Below, piece by piece: positions 1 through 10,100 of a DNA stretch of 57,153 bases. The notes under the pieces are model-generated. The model made no database searches. It was not told the DNA's origin and saw only the letters and a program-made list of their open reading frames with translations. This DNA is from Bacilli bacterium (GTDB lineage: Bacteria > Bacillota_I > Bacilli_A > RFN20 > CAG-288). The translations under genes were made by a program, and so were the position numbers. Every line of letters begins with the position of its first letter. Within the stretch, counting starts at the first letter, position 1. The stretch covers positions 1-57,153 of the forward strand of contig CAAGLY010000007.1 of NCBI GenBank assembly GCA_900770925.1, written 5' to 3'.

Positions 1-62
1 ATATAAAACGGGTTTATGAAAATTTTTTCATAGCTGTTTTCAAAGCCGGAAAACAGCATCAG

Positions 63-90
63 AAAAAGGGAAAGGAGAGCCTCCTTTCCC
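63..90 (-). terminator. Intrinsic terminator of the rubrerythrin gene
   Basis: A perfect 10-bp stem (68-77 with 81-90) with a 3-nt loop is followed on the minus strand by a run of T (63-67). It lies about 25 bp past the stop codon of the rubrerythrin gene. Confidence 0.85.
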
Positions 91-114
91 TGATTTTGTA
101 GCTAGAAAAGCGGA

Positions 115-693
115 TTACTTAGCCCTTTTAGGTTCCCAGTCGTAATTCAGGGCTTCCGGAATAAAGGAATCCTTATGTCCGCAGACTGGGCAGACAGAGG
201 GCTTAGCACCGACAGCGATATGTCCGCAGACTGTGCACTTCCAGACAACTAGGACATTTTCCTTAATAACGACCTTAGTGGAATTAAGCTGGCTGAGAAG
301 CTCTTTATAGCGGGCTTCATGACGGGCTTCGATAGTGCCGACTAAATCGAACTTAGCGGCAATCTCCGGGAAACCTTCTTCACGGGCAATCTTGGCAAAT
401 TCCGGATACCTGTCTGTCTGTTCATAATGTTCGCCGGAAGCGGCATCTTTGAGGTTGACCTCAGTAGTCGGAATAGCACCGTCGTGAAGGTACTTGAACC
501 AGAGTTCGGCATGCTCGTTCTCATTCAGGCTGGTTTCCCTGAATAAATCAGCGAAGGCCTGATGTCCTTCCTTCTTAGCCACAGATGCGTAATAGGCGTA
601 TTTGGTGTGAGCCTGGCTTTCGCCGGCGAAGGCAGAGCGAAGGTTCTGCTCCGTCTTGGTTCCTGCTAAACGTTTGAAATCTTTTTCTGTCAT
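115..693 (-). CDS. rbr: Rubrerythrin
   Basis: 192-residue non-haem iron protein that detoxifies peroxide in the cytoplasm of anaerobes. The N-terminal four-helix diiron domain shows FAGESQAHTKY, LNENEHAELW and EARHEARYKELL, carrying the expected Glu and His ligands. The C-terminal rubredoxin-like domain has CTVCGH and CPVCGH, which bind one iron. Two AGG codons fall on Met positions of the family, giving LFMETSLNENEHAE and QTDMYPEFAK; the conserved Arg residues use CGT or CGC. The start follows a GGAGGT SD. An extended -10 (TGCTATAAT) lies upstream, so the gene is probably monocistronic, and a terminator follows. Length is normal for the family. Confidence 0.95.
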   Translation of the reverse strand: MTEKDFKRLAGTKTEQNLRSAFAGESQAHTKYAYYASVAKKEGHQAFADLFRETSLNENEHAELWFKYLHDGAIPTTEVNLKDAASGEHYEQTDRYPEFAKIAREEGFPEIAAKFDLVGTIEARHEARYKELLSQLNSTKVVIKENVLVVWKCTVCGHIAVGAKPSVCPVCGHKDSFIPEALNYDWEPKRAK

Positions 694-717
694 AGAACAC
701 CTCCAATGTTCGATAGT

Positions 718-726
718 ATTATAGCA
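718..726 (-). promoter_or_regulatory. Extended -10 promoter element of rubrerythrin
   Basis: On the minus strand TGCTATAAT lies about 25 bp before the start codon. No good -35 is seen, which suits an extended -10 promoter. No operator was recognised. Confidence 0.5.
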
Positions 727-827
727 AATGAAGAAGAGAAGAAAAGTGAAACGCTTACAGCCTATCAGGGTAATTTTTTCTCTTCTTTTGCGCTATGATA
801 TTTAAGAAATAAGGGGCGTTGTTTATT

Positions 828-2633
828 ATGGAAAAGACAGAAAAAAAGAAGAAAAAATCAGATAAGGTATCTTTATGGAGTTATAGGAAACCATATAAAG
901 TACCGCTTATCATTGCCTGTTTCTGTATCACCATTGAAAATGCTTTAGAGATTTCGCTTCCTTTCTTAAGGAATGTAAGGCTCTTAAATGGCCTTGACAG
1001 GCATGCTGATGGTACCTACTCCTATAACCAAGCTTTCGTCTTCGAAAGGGCCGGTATAAGGATCGGATTTGCCGTGCTTGCCTTTTTTCTCGGCGTGTTC
1101 AGTGCAAAAGAGACAGCCAAAGCAGGCCGTGGTTTTGGCTATGAGCTGCGGAAAGAGGAATACAAGAAAATCCAGGCTTTTTCCTTTGCTAATCTCGACG
1201 AATTCCGTATTAACTCGTTAATCACCAGAAGGACTAACGATGTCCAGATTATCTCGGATAGTTTCTGTCAGTCTCTCCGTCCGTTCTTACGTGGGCCCTT
1301 CCAGCTTCTCTTCGCCTTTGCTTTTGCTGCTAGGATTTCCACCCATCTGACGGTGGTCTATGCCATTGCTATTCCGCTTCTTGCCGTTGCATTAACCTTT
1401 GTTGTTCTCTTCTCCCGTCCAAAGTTCTATGCCCTTCAGAAAGCATTAGATAAGGTCAACCGGACAACCGATGAATCTCTCCGAGCAAGGAAGCTTATCC
1501 GTGCCAACGCAAAGAAAGACTATGAAGAGGATAAGTTCGATCAGGTCAACAGCGGAGTGAAGAAGATTGCCACTTCCTCTCTCGCCCTCGTCGGATCAAA
1601 CAGGGCCATCTCCCAGTTAAGGACTTATGCCTGCATTGTCGGCATCCTTCTGATCGGAGGAACCAATATCATCAGCAATTTCACTATTCCTTCTCAGATT
1701 AAGGATGAGGTTACCAATATTACCTCTTTCTTAAGCTACACCACCCAGATGAGGGCATCCTTAGAAAGGATTTCCTCTGTCTTCATGCTCTTCACCCGTT
1801 CTTCCGCCTCCATCGAACGTGTCAAGGAAGTCTTTGCCTGCAAGAGCGATTTAATCGATAAGCCGGAATCCGCCTTAACGCTCAAAGACGGTTCGATTGA
1901 CTTTAATCACGTTTCCTTCAAGTACAGCAAAGGTGCACAGGAAAATGTCCTTTCCGATGTCAGCTTCCATATCAATAGCGGAGAGACAATCGGCATCCTC
2001 GGTGAGACCGGCTCTTCTAAGTCCACCCTGATCTATCTCATCGAACGTTTCTATGATGTCAGCGAAGGAGAAATCCGATTAGGACAGCATCCCATCAAGG
2101 ATTATTCAAGGGAAGAAATACGGAAAGAGACGGCTATCGCTTTCCAGGCTCCGTTACTTTTTACTGGCACTATCCGGGAGAACCTCCTCTGGGGAAATCC
2201 TAATGCAACGGAAGAGGAAATCATCCAGGCCTGCAAGATTTCCTGCTCCTACGATTTCATCATTAACTCCCTTCCTAACGGACTAGACACCCAGCTCGGC
2301 CAGTCCGGGGGCAATGTCTCCGGCGGACAGAGACAGCGTCTATGCATTGCAAGAGCGCTTCTTCGCCATCCGAAGATTCTCGTCCTCGACGATTCCTTCT
2401 CTGCGCTTGACCGGATTACGGAAGCCCAGCTGAAAAAGAATCTGAAAGAATGCTATCCGGAGAGGACAAAGATCGTCATCTCCCAGAAAACTTCCACGAT
2501 TGAGGACAGTGACCGTATCATTGTCCTGAAAGACGGAAGAGTCAATAATATCGGCACCTCTGAATGGCTGCTTGATCATGATCCAATCTACCAGGATATC
2601 TACCGTGTTCAGAAGGAGGGACTTACGAAATGA
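828..2633 (+). CDS. ABC exporter subunit A (membrane domain fused to ATPase)
   Basis: About 601 residues. An N-terminal six-helix exporter domain (to about residue 330) precedes an ATPase domain with Walker A near 392, the VSGGQRQR signature near 496 and Walker B near 519-529. Walker A reads GETGSSKST, with Ser at the last glycine of the GxGKST motif. Walker B ends LDDSFSALD, with Asp replacing the catalytic Glu; this is characteristic of the degenerate site of heterodimeric Firmicutes exporters. The partner overlaps downstream by 4 bp. The start at 828 is preferred over the TTG at 819 because the AAGGGG SD sits about 11 bp before 828. Substrate unknown; multidrug or lipid export is the usual role. 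Confidence 0.9.
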   Translation: MEKTEKKKKKSDKVSLWSYRKPYKVPLIIACFCITIENALEISLPFLRNVRLLNGLDRHADGTYSYNQAFVFERAGIRIGFAVLAFFLGVFSAKETAKAGRGFGYELRKEEYKKIQAFSFANLDEFRINSLITRRTNDVQIISDSFCQSLRPFLRGPFQLLFAFAFAARISTHLTVVYAIAIPLLAVALTFVVLFSRPKFYALQKALDKVNRTTDESLRARKLIRANAKKDYEEDKFDQVNSGVKKIATSSLALVGSNRAISQLRTYACIVGILLIGGTNIISNFTIPSQIKDEVTNITSFLSYTTQMRASLERISSVFMLFTRSSASIERVKEVFACKSDLIDKPESALTLKDGSIDFNHVSFKYSKGAQENVLSDVSFHINSGETIGILGETGSSKSTLIYLIERFYDVSEGEIRLGQHPIKDYSREEIRKETAIAFQAPLLFTGTIRENLLWGNPNATEEEIIQACKISCSYDFIINSLPNGLDTQLGQSGGNVSGGQRQRLCIARALLRHPKILVLDDSFSALDRITEAQLKKNLKECYPERTKIVISQKTSTIEDSDRIIVLKDGRVNNIGTSEWLLDHDPIYQDIYRVQKEGLTK

Positions 2634-4477
2634 AAAGCCAGAATCATTCCCGTCCGAAGAATCTTAAACAGACCTTCTTCCGTCTGAGGTCCTACTTCAA
2701 GCCTTACTGGCCCTTATTCCTCCTTGTCGTCATAAGGACAGTCTGGACAGCTGTGGCCAACCTTGAAGGCACAAGGTATGCAGGAGACAGGACAAACTAC
2801 ATCCTCAACTCCCAGAACATTGAAGCCTCTGCCCGTTTCAGCACTTACTTCTCTAGGGGCACCAAACTGATTATCCTTTATGTCACCGGCGTACTCTGTG
2901 CACTGATTCATAACGAAATCAGGGTAGTCCTGACTCAGAAGATTCTCTATAAGCTCCGTTCTCAGCTAAGGAGCAAGAGGCAGAATCTTCCAATCAGTTA
3001 CTTCGATACCCACACCCATGGTGAAATCAGGTCCTTCTATACCAATGATGTCGACTCTCTCCTCAACTGCTTAAACGATTCGATTGCCAATATTATCCTC
3101 TCTGCCACGAACAGGATCGGCACGATTATCTCCCTCTTTATCCTCAATGTCCGTCTGACCCTGATTGTCTTAGTCTTCCTGATTATCAGGATAGTCTTCA
3201 TGGCGATTAATGCGAAGATCTCCCGCAAATACTTCATCAAGACCCAGCAGGCCTTAAGCCATGTCAACTCCGTTGTCGAAGAGGATATCTCCGGAACAAA
3301 GGTCATTAAGGCCTTCAACCACGAAGAATCCAGCTTCCAGAAATTCTCTGCCGCCAATGAAGAATGGAGACAGGCAAGCAGCCAGGCCTTCTATCATACC
3401 CAGAGGAACACGCCGTTCTTTGTCTCCTTATCCTATCTGAACTTCGCTGTTTCTTCGGTCATGGGCGTTATCGCCCTGTGCACAGGAAGGTTCGGAAGCT
3501 TCAACTTCGGTCAGCTTCAGTCCTATCTTGTCTTAGTCCGTAATGTCTGCCGCCCGTTTAATTACTTCACTAGGCATCTCAACAACATCCTTGCCGCTAG
3601 GGCAGGCGCAGAACGGATCTTCGGCTTCCTTGACGAAAAAGAGGAAACCGAAACCGGAAACATCACCTTAGAGAAGATCAGCGATGAAGAGGACTTTTCC
3701 AAGCGTTATGCATGGAAGAAAGAAGACGGAAGCCTTGTTCCGCTCGAAGGAAAAATCGAGTTCAAGAACGTTTGTTTCTCCTATGTGAAAGGAAAACCGA
3801 TTCTTCAGAACATCTCCTTTGAATGCCATAAAGGAAAAAAGACTGCCTTTGTCGGCGCTACCGGTGCCGGTAAGACCACCATTATCTCTCTTCTTGCCCG
3901 TTTCTATCCGATTGATTCCGGTGAAATCCTCTATGACGGAATCAATATCGAAGACATTCAGCTTGAGTCTCTGCGGAGAGCTCTCTCCATGGTCACTCAG
4001 GATACCCATCTTTTCACCGACACGATTGAAAACAATATCCGCTATGTCCGCCGTCATTCGACTCACGAAGAAGTCGTCAATGCGGCAAAAAAGACCCAGG
4101 CCGATTCCTTTATCCGCCGTACACCGGAAGGCTATGATACAATGCTATACGATGATGGTGCAAACCTCTCGGAAGGACAGAGACAGCTTCTCGGTCTTAC
4201 CCGTGCTACCTTAAACCAGCCTCCTGTCCTTATCTTAGATGAAGCCACAAGTAACATCGATACCCGAAGCGAGTTACTGATTCAGGAGAGCCTTAACGCA
4301 TTAAGGAAATCCCGTTCCACAATCAGGATTGCCCATCGTCTCTCGACTATCCGCGATGCCGATGAAATCATTGTCCTAGAGCATGGCGTGATTCAGGAAA
4401 GAGGAACACAGGATGAGCTTCTCGCCCTGCATAAAAAGTATTACGATCTCTATACCGGAAAAGTAGAACTCAGCTAA
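2630..4477 (+). CDS. ABC exporter subunit B (membrane domain fused to ATPase)
   Basis: 615 residues, overlapping subunit A by ATGA, which implies translational coupling. Same layout: exporter membrane domain to about residue 340, then Walker A GATGAGKTT near 408, signature LSEGQRQLL near 512 and a canonical Walker B LILDEATSNID near 530 with the catalytic Glu. Reading AGG as Met gives TIMIAHRLST at the H-loop. This subunit supplies the competent Walker B while subunit A has the degenerate one, so the two should work as an obligate heterodimer in the membrane. Substrate cannot be told from sequence. Confidence 0.92.
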   Translation: MKSQNHSRPKNLKQTFFRLRSYFKPYWPLFLLVVIRTVWTAVANLEGTRYAGDRTNYILNSQNIEASARFSTYFSRGTKLIILYVTGVLCALIHNEIRVVLTQKILYKLRSQLRSKRQNLPISYFDTHTHGEIRSFYTNDVDSLLNCLNDSIANIILSATNRIGTIISLFILNVRLTLIVLVFLIIRIVFMAINAKISRKYFIKTQQALSHVNSVVEEDISGTKVIKAFNHEESSFQKFSAANEEWRQASSQAFYHTQRNTPFFVSLSYLNFAVSSVMGVIALCTGRFGSFNFGQLQSYLVLVRNVCRPFNYFTRHLNNILAARAGAERIFGFLDEKEETETGNITLEKISDEEDFSKRYAWKKEDGSLVPLEGKIEFKNVCFSYVKGKPILQNISFECHKGKKTAFVGATGAGKTTIISLLARFYPIDSGEILYDGINIEDIQLESLRRALSMVTQDTHLFTDTIENNIRYVRRHSTHEEVVNAAKKTQADSFIRRTPEGYDTMLYDDGANLSEGQRQLLGLTRATLNQPPVLILDEATSNIDTRSELLIQESLNALRKSRSTIRIAHRLSTIRDADEIIVLEHGVIQERGTQDELLALHKKYYDLYTGKVELS

Positions 4478-4499
4478 CCATAGAAAAGGAGTCAGGAAA

Positions 4500-7103
4500 A
4501 TGGAAGATAGAAAAGGCACTCTTGTCGTAGCAGAAGCCGAATATCTTCCTTTTCTTTTTGAGCATCTCGGAAAAGATCTCTCTAAGAACGTGACCATCTG
4601 GTCAGTGGAGGACCTTTTCAATAATGCCGGGGATAAGGTATCCGTCGATGCGATTCCTTATCTAAGGAAGAAAGGATACGGATACGGACAGGCAAAAAAA
4701 TATTCGGCCCTGTTGTCTAGGGCAGACTATAGCAGGAACAGACGTCTTTCTTCTCTCCGGGAAGAGCTCTATAGCCAGAAGAGGATTACTCCTAATCCCT
4801 TAGGAACAAAGAGGCTTGAAGCCTACAAGGTCTATCTTTTCGAAAGGCAGGAAGACCATCTAGTCCATAACTTTTTAAAGAGAAGACATATCCTGGTCCA
4901 GGATATGTCTATCTCCTCCTTAAACTTAGAAAACCGCTTCACTCCCTTAAACCATCCTTATATCAATCTCTTTTCCGATAAGTTCCATCAGTTCATGTAC
5001 ATTTTTGCTTCTATTCGTAAGAAAATACTAGAAAGTAATGATGATAAAATAAAATCGGATATTACCATCCATGTTAATGGAGAAGAGGATGCTTTCTTTG
5101 TCCAGAATATTGGAAAATTATTTAACCTCCCCGTAACAAGGAAAATCTCTTCTCCTTTCCTTGCTGAAGAGGGTGTCAGAAAGAAAATCGAATCCATCTA
5201 TAAGACAAAGGATTTTGTCTTTACCGATGAGGAAAGGAAGATTAAGGAAAGGAAGTCTCTTTCCGATAGGATTAATAAATATAAGCTAAACGAAGTAAAA
5301 CAAGCGGTCAGCTTTCCTTTTGCCTTTTCCAATCTGTTAGAGATAATCAGCCATCAGAAAAGGCAGAGCTATACCGATAACAAGGGGATCCGGGTTACCG
5401 ATAGCTTTACTTTCCGTCCGAATCAGATTGTCTATGTCTGTGACTTTGTCTTTCCCCGTTTCTATAGGGAATTCAAAGATAACAGCGTTCTCTCCGATGA
5501 TGAGCTTTTAGAAATAGGGGCTAATCCTAGCTACATCCTGACTAACCTCGATAAGAGAAGGAAGAAGAACTATCTTTCCTATAGGAACATCGTTCTTCTT
5601 TCCCGGGTTAAGCAGCATCTTCAGGAAAATATCTTCCCCTCTCCTTTCCTTAGCGAATTAAATACAGAAAGGAAGAAGAGGAAGAAAGAAAATCCGGATA
5701 TCGTTCTTCCCCCTTTATCCCATCAGGAAGACTACAATCCGGAAGGCGTCTATACGACAAAGGCACGGAATATCTATCTCTCCAGCCAGCGGGATTCCCT
5801 CTTCCGCTTTTCCCCTTATCTTTATCAAGGGAAGATCCAAGGGGATGAGATTTCCTTTAACGGATACGATCACTCTTTTAAAGGACTGGAGGAGAACTCC
5901 TATCCTTTACCAGACCATTTCTCCGTTACCAATCTGGAATCCTATATCCTCTGTCCGTTCAAATACTACAGGGAGAGCATTATACCTGACCAGGTGCAGG
6001 ATTATTTCACCCGCTTTAGAGGAACAAGGATTCATGCTGTCTTTGAAAGCATCCACCATCAGGACTTTGACTTCGACAGCGCATTTCAGCATGGCAAGGA
6101 AGCCTTAAGGGAAGATAGGAAAAATAGAGGACAGGAATTTGATAAGCAGAGGGAACTGACTGTTGAGAATATCCGCCTCTGGCTGAAAGTCATAGCTGGG
6201 GAACTCCGGAATCAGGCTAAAGAAAATGCCAGCCTGATGGAAAACAAGAATGATGCCGAACAGAGAATCGAGTTCACCTTAAAGGACGGAGAAAAAGAAT
6301 ACCGTTTCCATGGTCAGATTGATAAGCTGCTCTTCACGGAAAACGAGGGACGTCATTTCTATACCATCGTTGACTATAAGACCGGAATAGAAAGCTTTGT
6401 GCCTAGGGAAACTCTTTTCGGACGCTCGATTCAGCTTCCTTTATATGCCTATGCGATCGAACAGAAACGGAAAGAAGCAGTTGCCGATAACCGAGATTCT
6501 ATTCCCTATAGGCCAAACCTGAAGTCGACTTTCGGAGGCTTTGCCATTGAGCATATCTATGCCTCTTCTCCGAAGGGAAGGTTCTCTGCCAAGAAAGACA
6601 TTCCTGTCCTTTCGAAAGAGGGTCTTGATCAGACCCTTTGTCTTTCCGGTGCTGTCTTAGAAGACGAGACCTATCTGAAATCCATCACAAAGTTCTACAA
6701 GAAAGATAAAGAAGACGGACTGATTATCACCAATGAAGTCACTTATAGGAAAGATAACTCCATAAATCTGAGCAGGAGGACGTTCCTTTCTCCTGTCTGT
6801 ACCTTTACCGATATCGAACAGCCAGCAAAAACAGACAAGAAGCACAAGAAGAGGGATAGGAACCAGATATTCAGGGATAGCAAAGCATCCGCTTTAGCCA
6901 TCATCCATCAATTAGAAAACGGATTCTTTCCGATAGCACCTACCTCAAACCCCCTGAACAAGTACAATGTATCGAATCTCCAATGTAAGTACTGCAATTT
7001 CAAAAACGTCTGCTACCGCAGATCATCCGATGCCGTAAATTACAATCACGCCTATAAGAAAATAAGGCTAGAGCGAGAGAAAGCAGAAAAGAAAGGAGAT
7101 TAA
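4500..7103 (+). CDS. addB: AddB-like subunit of the AddAB helicase-nuclease
   Basis: 867 residues. The C-terminal third carries a PD-(D/E)XK nuclease core (IVDYKTG near residue 625, then QLPLYAYAI) and four cysteines placed as in the AddB iron-sulfur cluster: one in YILCPFKYY (about 485) and three in CKYCNFKNVC (829, 832, 838). The N-terminal half shows no intact Walker A, as expected for AddB, which scans for Chi rather than hydrolysing ATP. It is clearly shorter than Bacillus AddB (about 1,170 residues). The stop is 1 bp before addA, so the two form an operon for double-strand break end resection. SD AAAGGAG precedes the ATG. Confidence 0.85.
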   Translation: MEDRKGTLVVAEAEYLPFLFEHLGKDLSKNVTIWSVEDLFNNAGDKVSVDAIPYLRKKGYGYGQAKKYSALLSRADYSRNRRLSSLREELYSQKRITPNPLGTKRLEAYKVYLFERQEDHLVHNFLKRRHILVQDMSISSLNLENRFTPLNHPYINLFSDKFHQFMYIFASIRKKILESNDDKIKSDITIHVNGEEDAFFVQNIGKLFNLPVTRKISSPFLAEEGVRKKIESIYKTKDFVFTDEERKIKERKSLSDRINKYKLNEVKQAVSFPFAFSNLLEIISHQKRQSYTDNKGIRVTDSFTFRPNQIVYVCDFVFPRFYREFKDNSVLSDDELLEIGANPSYILTNLDKRRKKNYLSYRNIVLLSRVKQHLQENIFPSPFLSELNTERKKRKKENPDIVLPPLSHQEDYNPEGVYTTKARNIYLSSQRDSLFRFSPYLYQGKIQGDEISFNGYDHSFKGLEENSYPLPDHFSVTNLESYILCPFKYYRESIIPDQVQDYFTRFRGTRIHAVFESIHHQDFDFDSAFQHGKEALREDRKNRGQEFDKQRELTVENIRLWLKVIAGELRNQAKENASLMENKNDAEQRIEFTLKDGEKEYRFHGQIDKLLFTENEGRHFYTIVDYKTGIESFVPRETLFGRSIQLPLYAYAIEQKRKEAVADNRDSIPYRPNLKSTFGGFAIEHIYASSPKGRFSAKKDIPVLSKEGLDQTLCLSGAVLEDETYLKSITKFYKKDKEDGLIITNEVTYRKDNSINLSRRTFLSPVCTFTDIEQPAKTDKKHKKRDRNQIFRDSKASALAIIHQLENGFFPIAPTSNPLNKYNVSNLQCKYCNFKNVCYRRSSDAVNYNHAYKKIRLEREKAEKKGD

Positions 7104-7104
7104 A

Positions 7105-10100
7105 ATGGCAAGTTTCAATGATGAACAGCAGAAAGCAATTTCAGCAAGTGCAGATAAAAACATTCTAATCTCCGCTGGAGCTGGCTCCGGAAAGACTAAG
7201 ACACTGACTGAGCGTGTCTTTAACCTGATTGACCAAGGAAAAGTCAAGCCGAGCGAGCTATTAGTCAGGACGTTCACCAACAATGCCGCCCATGAAAGGA
7301 AAGAAAGAATCGTCTCCCGCTTTGAGAAGGCAAAGCAAAGCGAGACAAACCCCGCAAAGAAAGAACGATACAAGCAGCTTAGCGATGAAAGGCTCTCTGC
7401 CCATGTCCAGACGTTCGATTCCTTTTCCCAGTATCTGGCTGTCTCTTATGCAGCAAGACTTGGCATCTCACCCAACATTACCATTGCAGATGAGGTCGTT
7501 AGGGAAACAAAGAGACAGGTTATCCTCGATTCTCTTCTGAGAGACTATTATCTCGATGAAGAGAAATCAAAGCCCTTATTTGATTTAGTCCATTCCCTGT
7601 CCAGGCAGAATGACCGGTCACTGCGTCAGATTATCCTCGACATCGAGGAGAAAAGGGCATCAATAACGGAAGAAGAGAAGGACCGGTTCTTGAACGATTA
7701 TGAGAACACGTACCTTTCGGATGAAATCCTCTTAGGATTTAAGGAAGAATATATCCAGAACACCAAGAAAAAGATTATCCATGAGCTGAAAATCAGCTAT
7801 CTTCTTTCTGATTTCTACTCTTCGATCAATTCAGAAACAGGCGAGGTCGATGTCCGTATCGCCCACTCTAGGCTAAACAATACCTTCCTGTATAACCTGA
7901 AATACGATGAGCTTCCTTTTGCTAACGAATTAGAGCAGAAACTCTATTCCGCTTACCTTGAACTGCTGAAAAAAGAACATGACGATTTTCTTAACAGCCT
8001 CTCCTCCTTCTGCAGGGATAACCAAGAACTGCTTTCCATTACCACAAGAAGTGAAAAAAGCAAATTCGGGGGAAAAGGAAAGGGAGCCGGCTTCTTCCAC
8101 AGGAAGAAAATCTTAAGCGGATCAGAAGCCATCATCAATCCGATAACCGGTGATGCGGAAGAGCTCATAAAGCGAGCAAAAGATAGGAAGCAGCCAATCA
8201 TTTTCCTTCTCTCCCTAGTCAAAGAGCTTGATCAGAGAATCGAAGACTATAAGAGAGTCAGCAATGTCTTTACCTTTGCTGATGTCGATAAAAGGGCTCT
8301 TTCTTTATTGATTGACGATCAGTATCAGGATATCGCGGATGAAATCCGGGAGCGTTTCACCTATATCATGGTCGATGAATACCAGGATACCAACGATGCC
8401 CAGGAACAATTCCTCAATGCATTAAGGAAACCTCATAAGGACGGCAAGAGAGCCCATATCTTCTGTGTCGGAGATGCAAAGCAGTCAATCTACGGATTCC
8501 GTAATTCGAAAGTAGAGCTTTTCCGTAACCGTCAGAAAGACTATCAGGATAATCCAGATCATGGTGAAGTCATCACCAGGAACCGGAACTACCGTTCTCA
8601 GCCTCTTCTCCTCCACCAGATCAATCAGATCTTTGTGAAGTACAGGACATTAGAGCACGGCGGAATTGACTATCAGTGTAAGGATGAACAGCTGAACTAT
8701 GATGAACTTGTCGACCTCTATAAAGACAAGAAGAGGCAGAACCATCAGTTCGGAATCTCCCGGATCATCTCTACGCGTGAAGACTATGACGGTGCAAGGT
8801 GTTCGTTAGATCGGATCAACTGGGAAATCAATGCTATAGCTGACGATATCGAAAAGAAGAGGAAAGATGGTTTTGAAATCTATGACCGGGATATCGGCGG
8901 AATGCGGAAAGTAAGATACTCGGATTTTGGTATTCTCTGCCGTGTTAAGACTCAATTCAACCTCTTCCAGGAAGTCTTCCAGCAAAGAGATATTCCTCTG
9001 AACTCCTGTCAGGAAGCCTCTCTCTCTGAGGTTGAACCGGTGATTGTCATAGAGTCTCTTGTCGGACTCAGGGCTTTCCTTATGGGAAAGAATCCGACCT
9101 GCCAGGTCAAGCACCTTTTTGCTTCCGTAGCCAGAAGCTACATCAGGAACTATTCCGACAAAGATCTATTTAAGCTGCTTGTTTACGGAAAAGACAGAGA
9201 ACATCCGCAGGGTACTCTAGACTTAATCAGACAGGATTCCCTCTGGGAAAAGAGGGAAAAATTCATCGAGGAAAACAAGGATAAGTCTTTTACGGAGATT
9301 TATACCAATAGGATTTCGGAATTCCATATCCTTGAAGAGCTTTACCGTCTAGGAAACATCTATGTTTCTGTTTCGAAGCTCGAATCGAGGAAGACAAGGA
9401 TTGAAAACCAGGAAGACAGCGGAGAAGGAAGGGAAGATTTCCTTGCTTTAAGGCAGAACAGGAACAAATACCGGGTTGATTTTGTCGACAAATCCTCAAT
9501 CAGGAATGCGGATGCGGTCAACCTAAGGACAATCCACGGTTCGAAAGGCTTAGAGAGGAACATCCTCTATAGGCCGATTACCCAGAACAAATTCACGGGC
9601 GGAAATCCAAGGAACAATCCGGATTATGACTTCTCTCTGAAATACGGAATCCTGCTTCCGAACTATTCCATTCATCCGCAATATGATAGAAACGGAGAAC
9701 TGATCGGATTCCCCGATGAGGAATACCTGCCATTTAACTACAAGAGGTACAAGAGGGAAGACCGGAAGAAAACCGATAAAGACGAGCATGTCCGTCTTTT
9801 CTATGTGGCGGTCACCCGTGCCGAAAACAATCTGATTTTTGTCGGAGACGGGAATACGAAAGAAACCAAAGACAGGAAAGACGAAAATGCCCTTTATAGG
9901 CTAGAGAGGCTTCATCATGTCAGAGAGAGGAACCCTCTCCTGCTGAAAGATCCCTATAGGAACAATGAGTTAACAGAAAAGAGAGAAGAACTGGATTCTC
10001 TCTCTTTCCCTCTGCTTGGAAAGCTTAAGAATGACGAGAGCAATGCTCTCTATAAGGATTTCGCCGAAAACTACATCCTATCCTATTACAAGGCACAGTA

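Noticed and set aside
2340..2579. Minus-strand reading frames inside the ABC exporter, TypA, phosphorylase and other genes
   Set aside because: They mirror strongly conserved plus-strand genes, have no SD and show no family motifs.
3819..4214. 131-codon plus-strand frame inside ABC exporter subunit B
   Set aside because: Low-complexity Ser/Pro/Leu/Arg shadow of the real gene, which keeps Walker A, signature and Walker B in its own frame.
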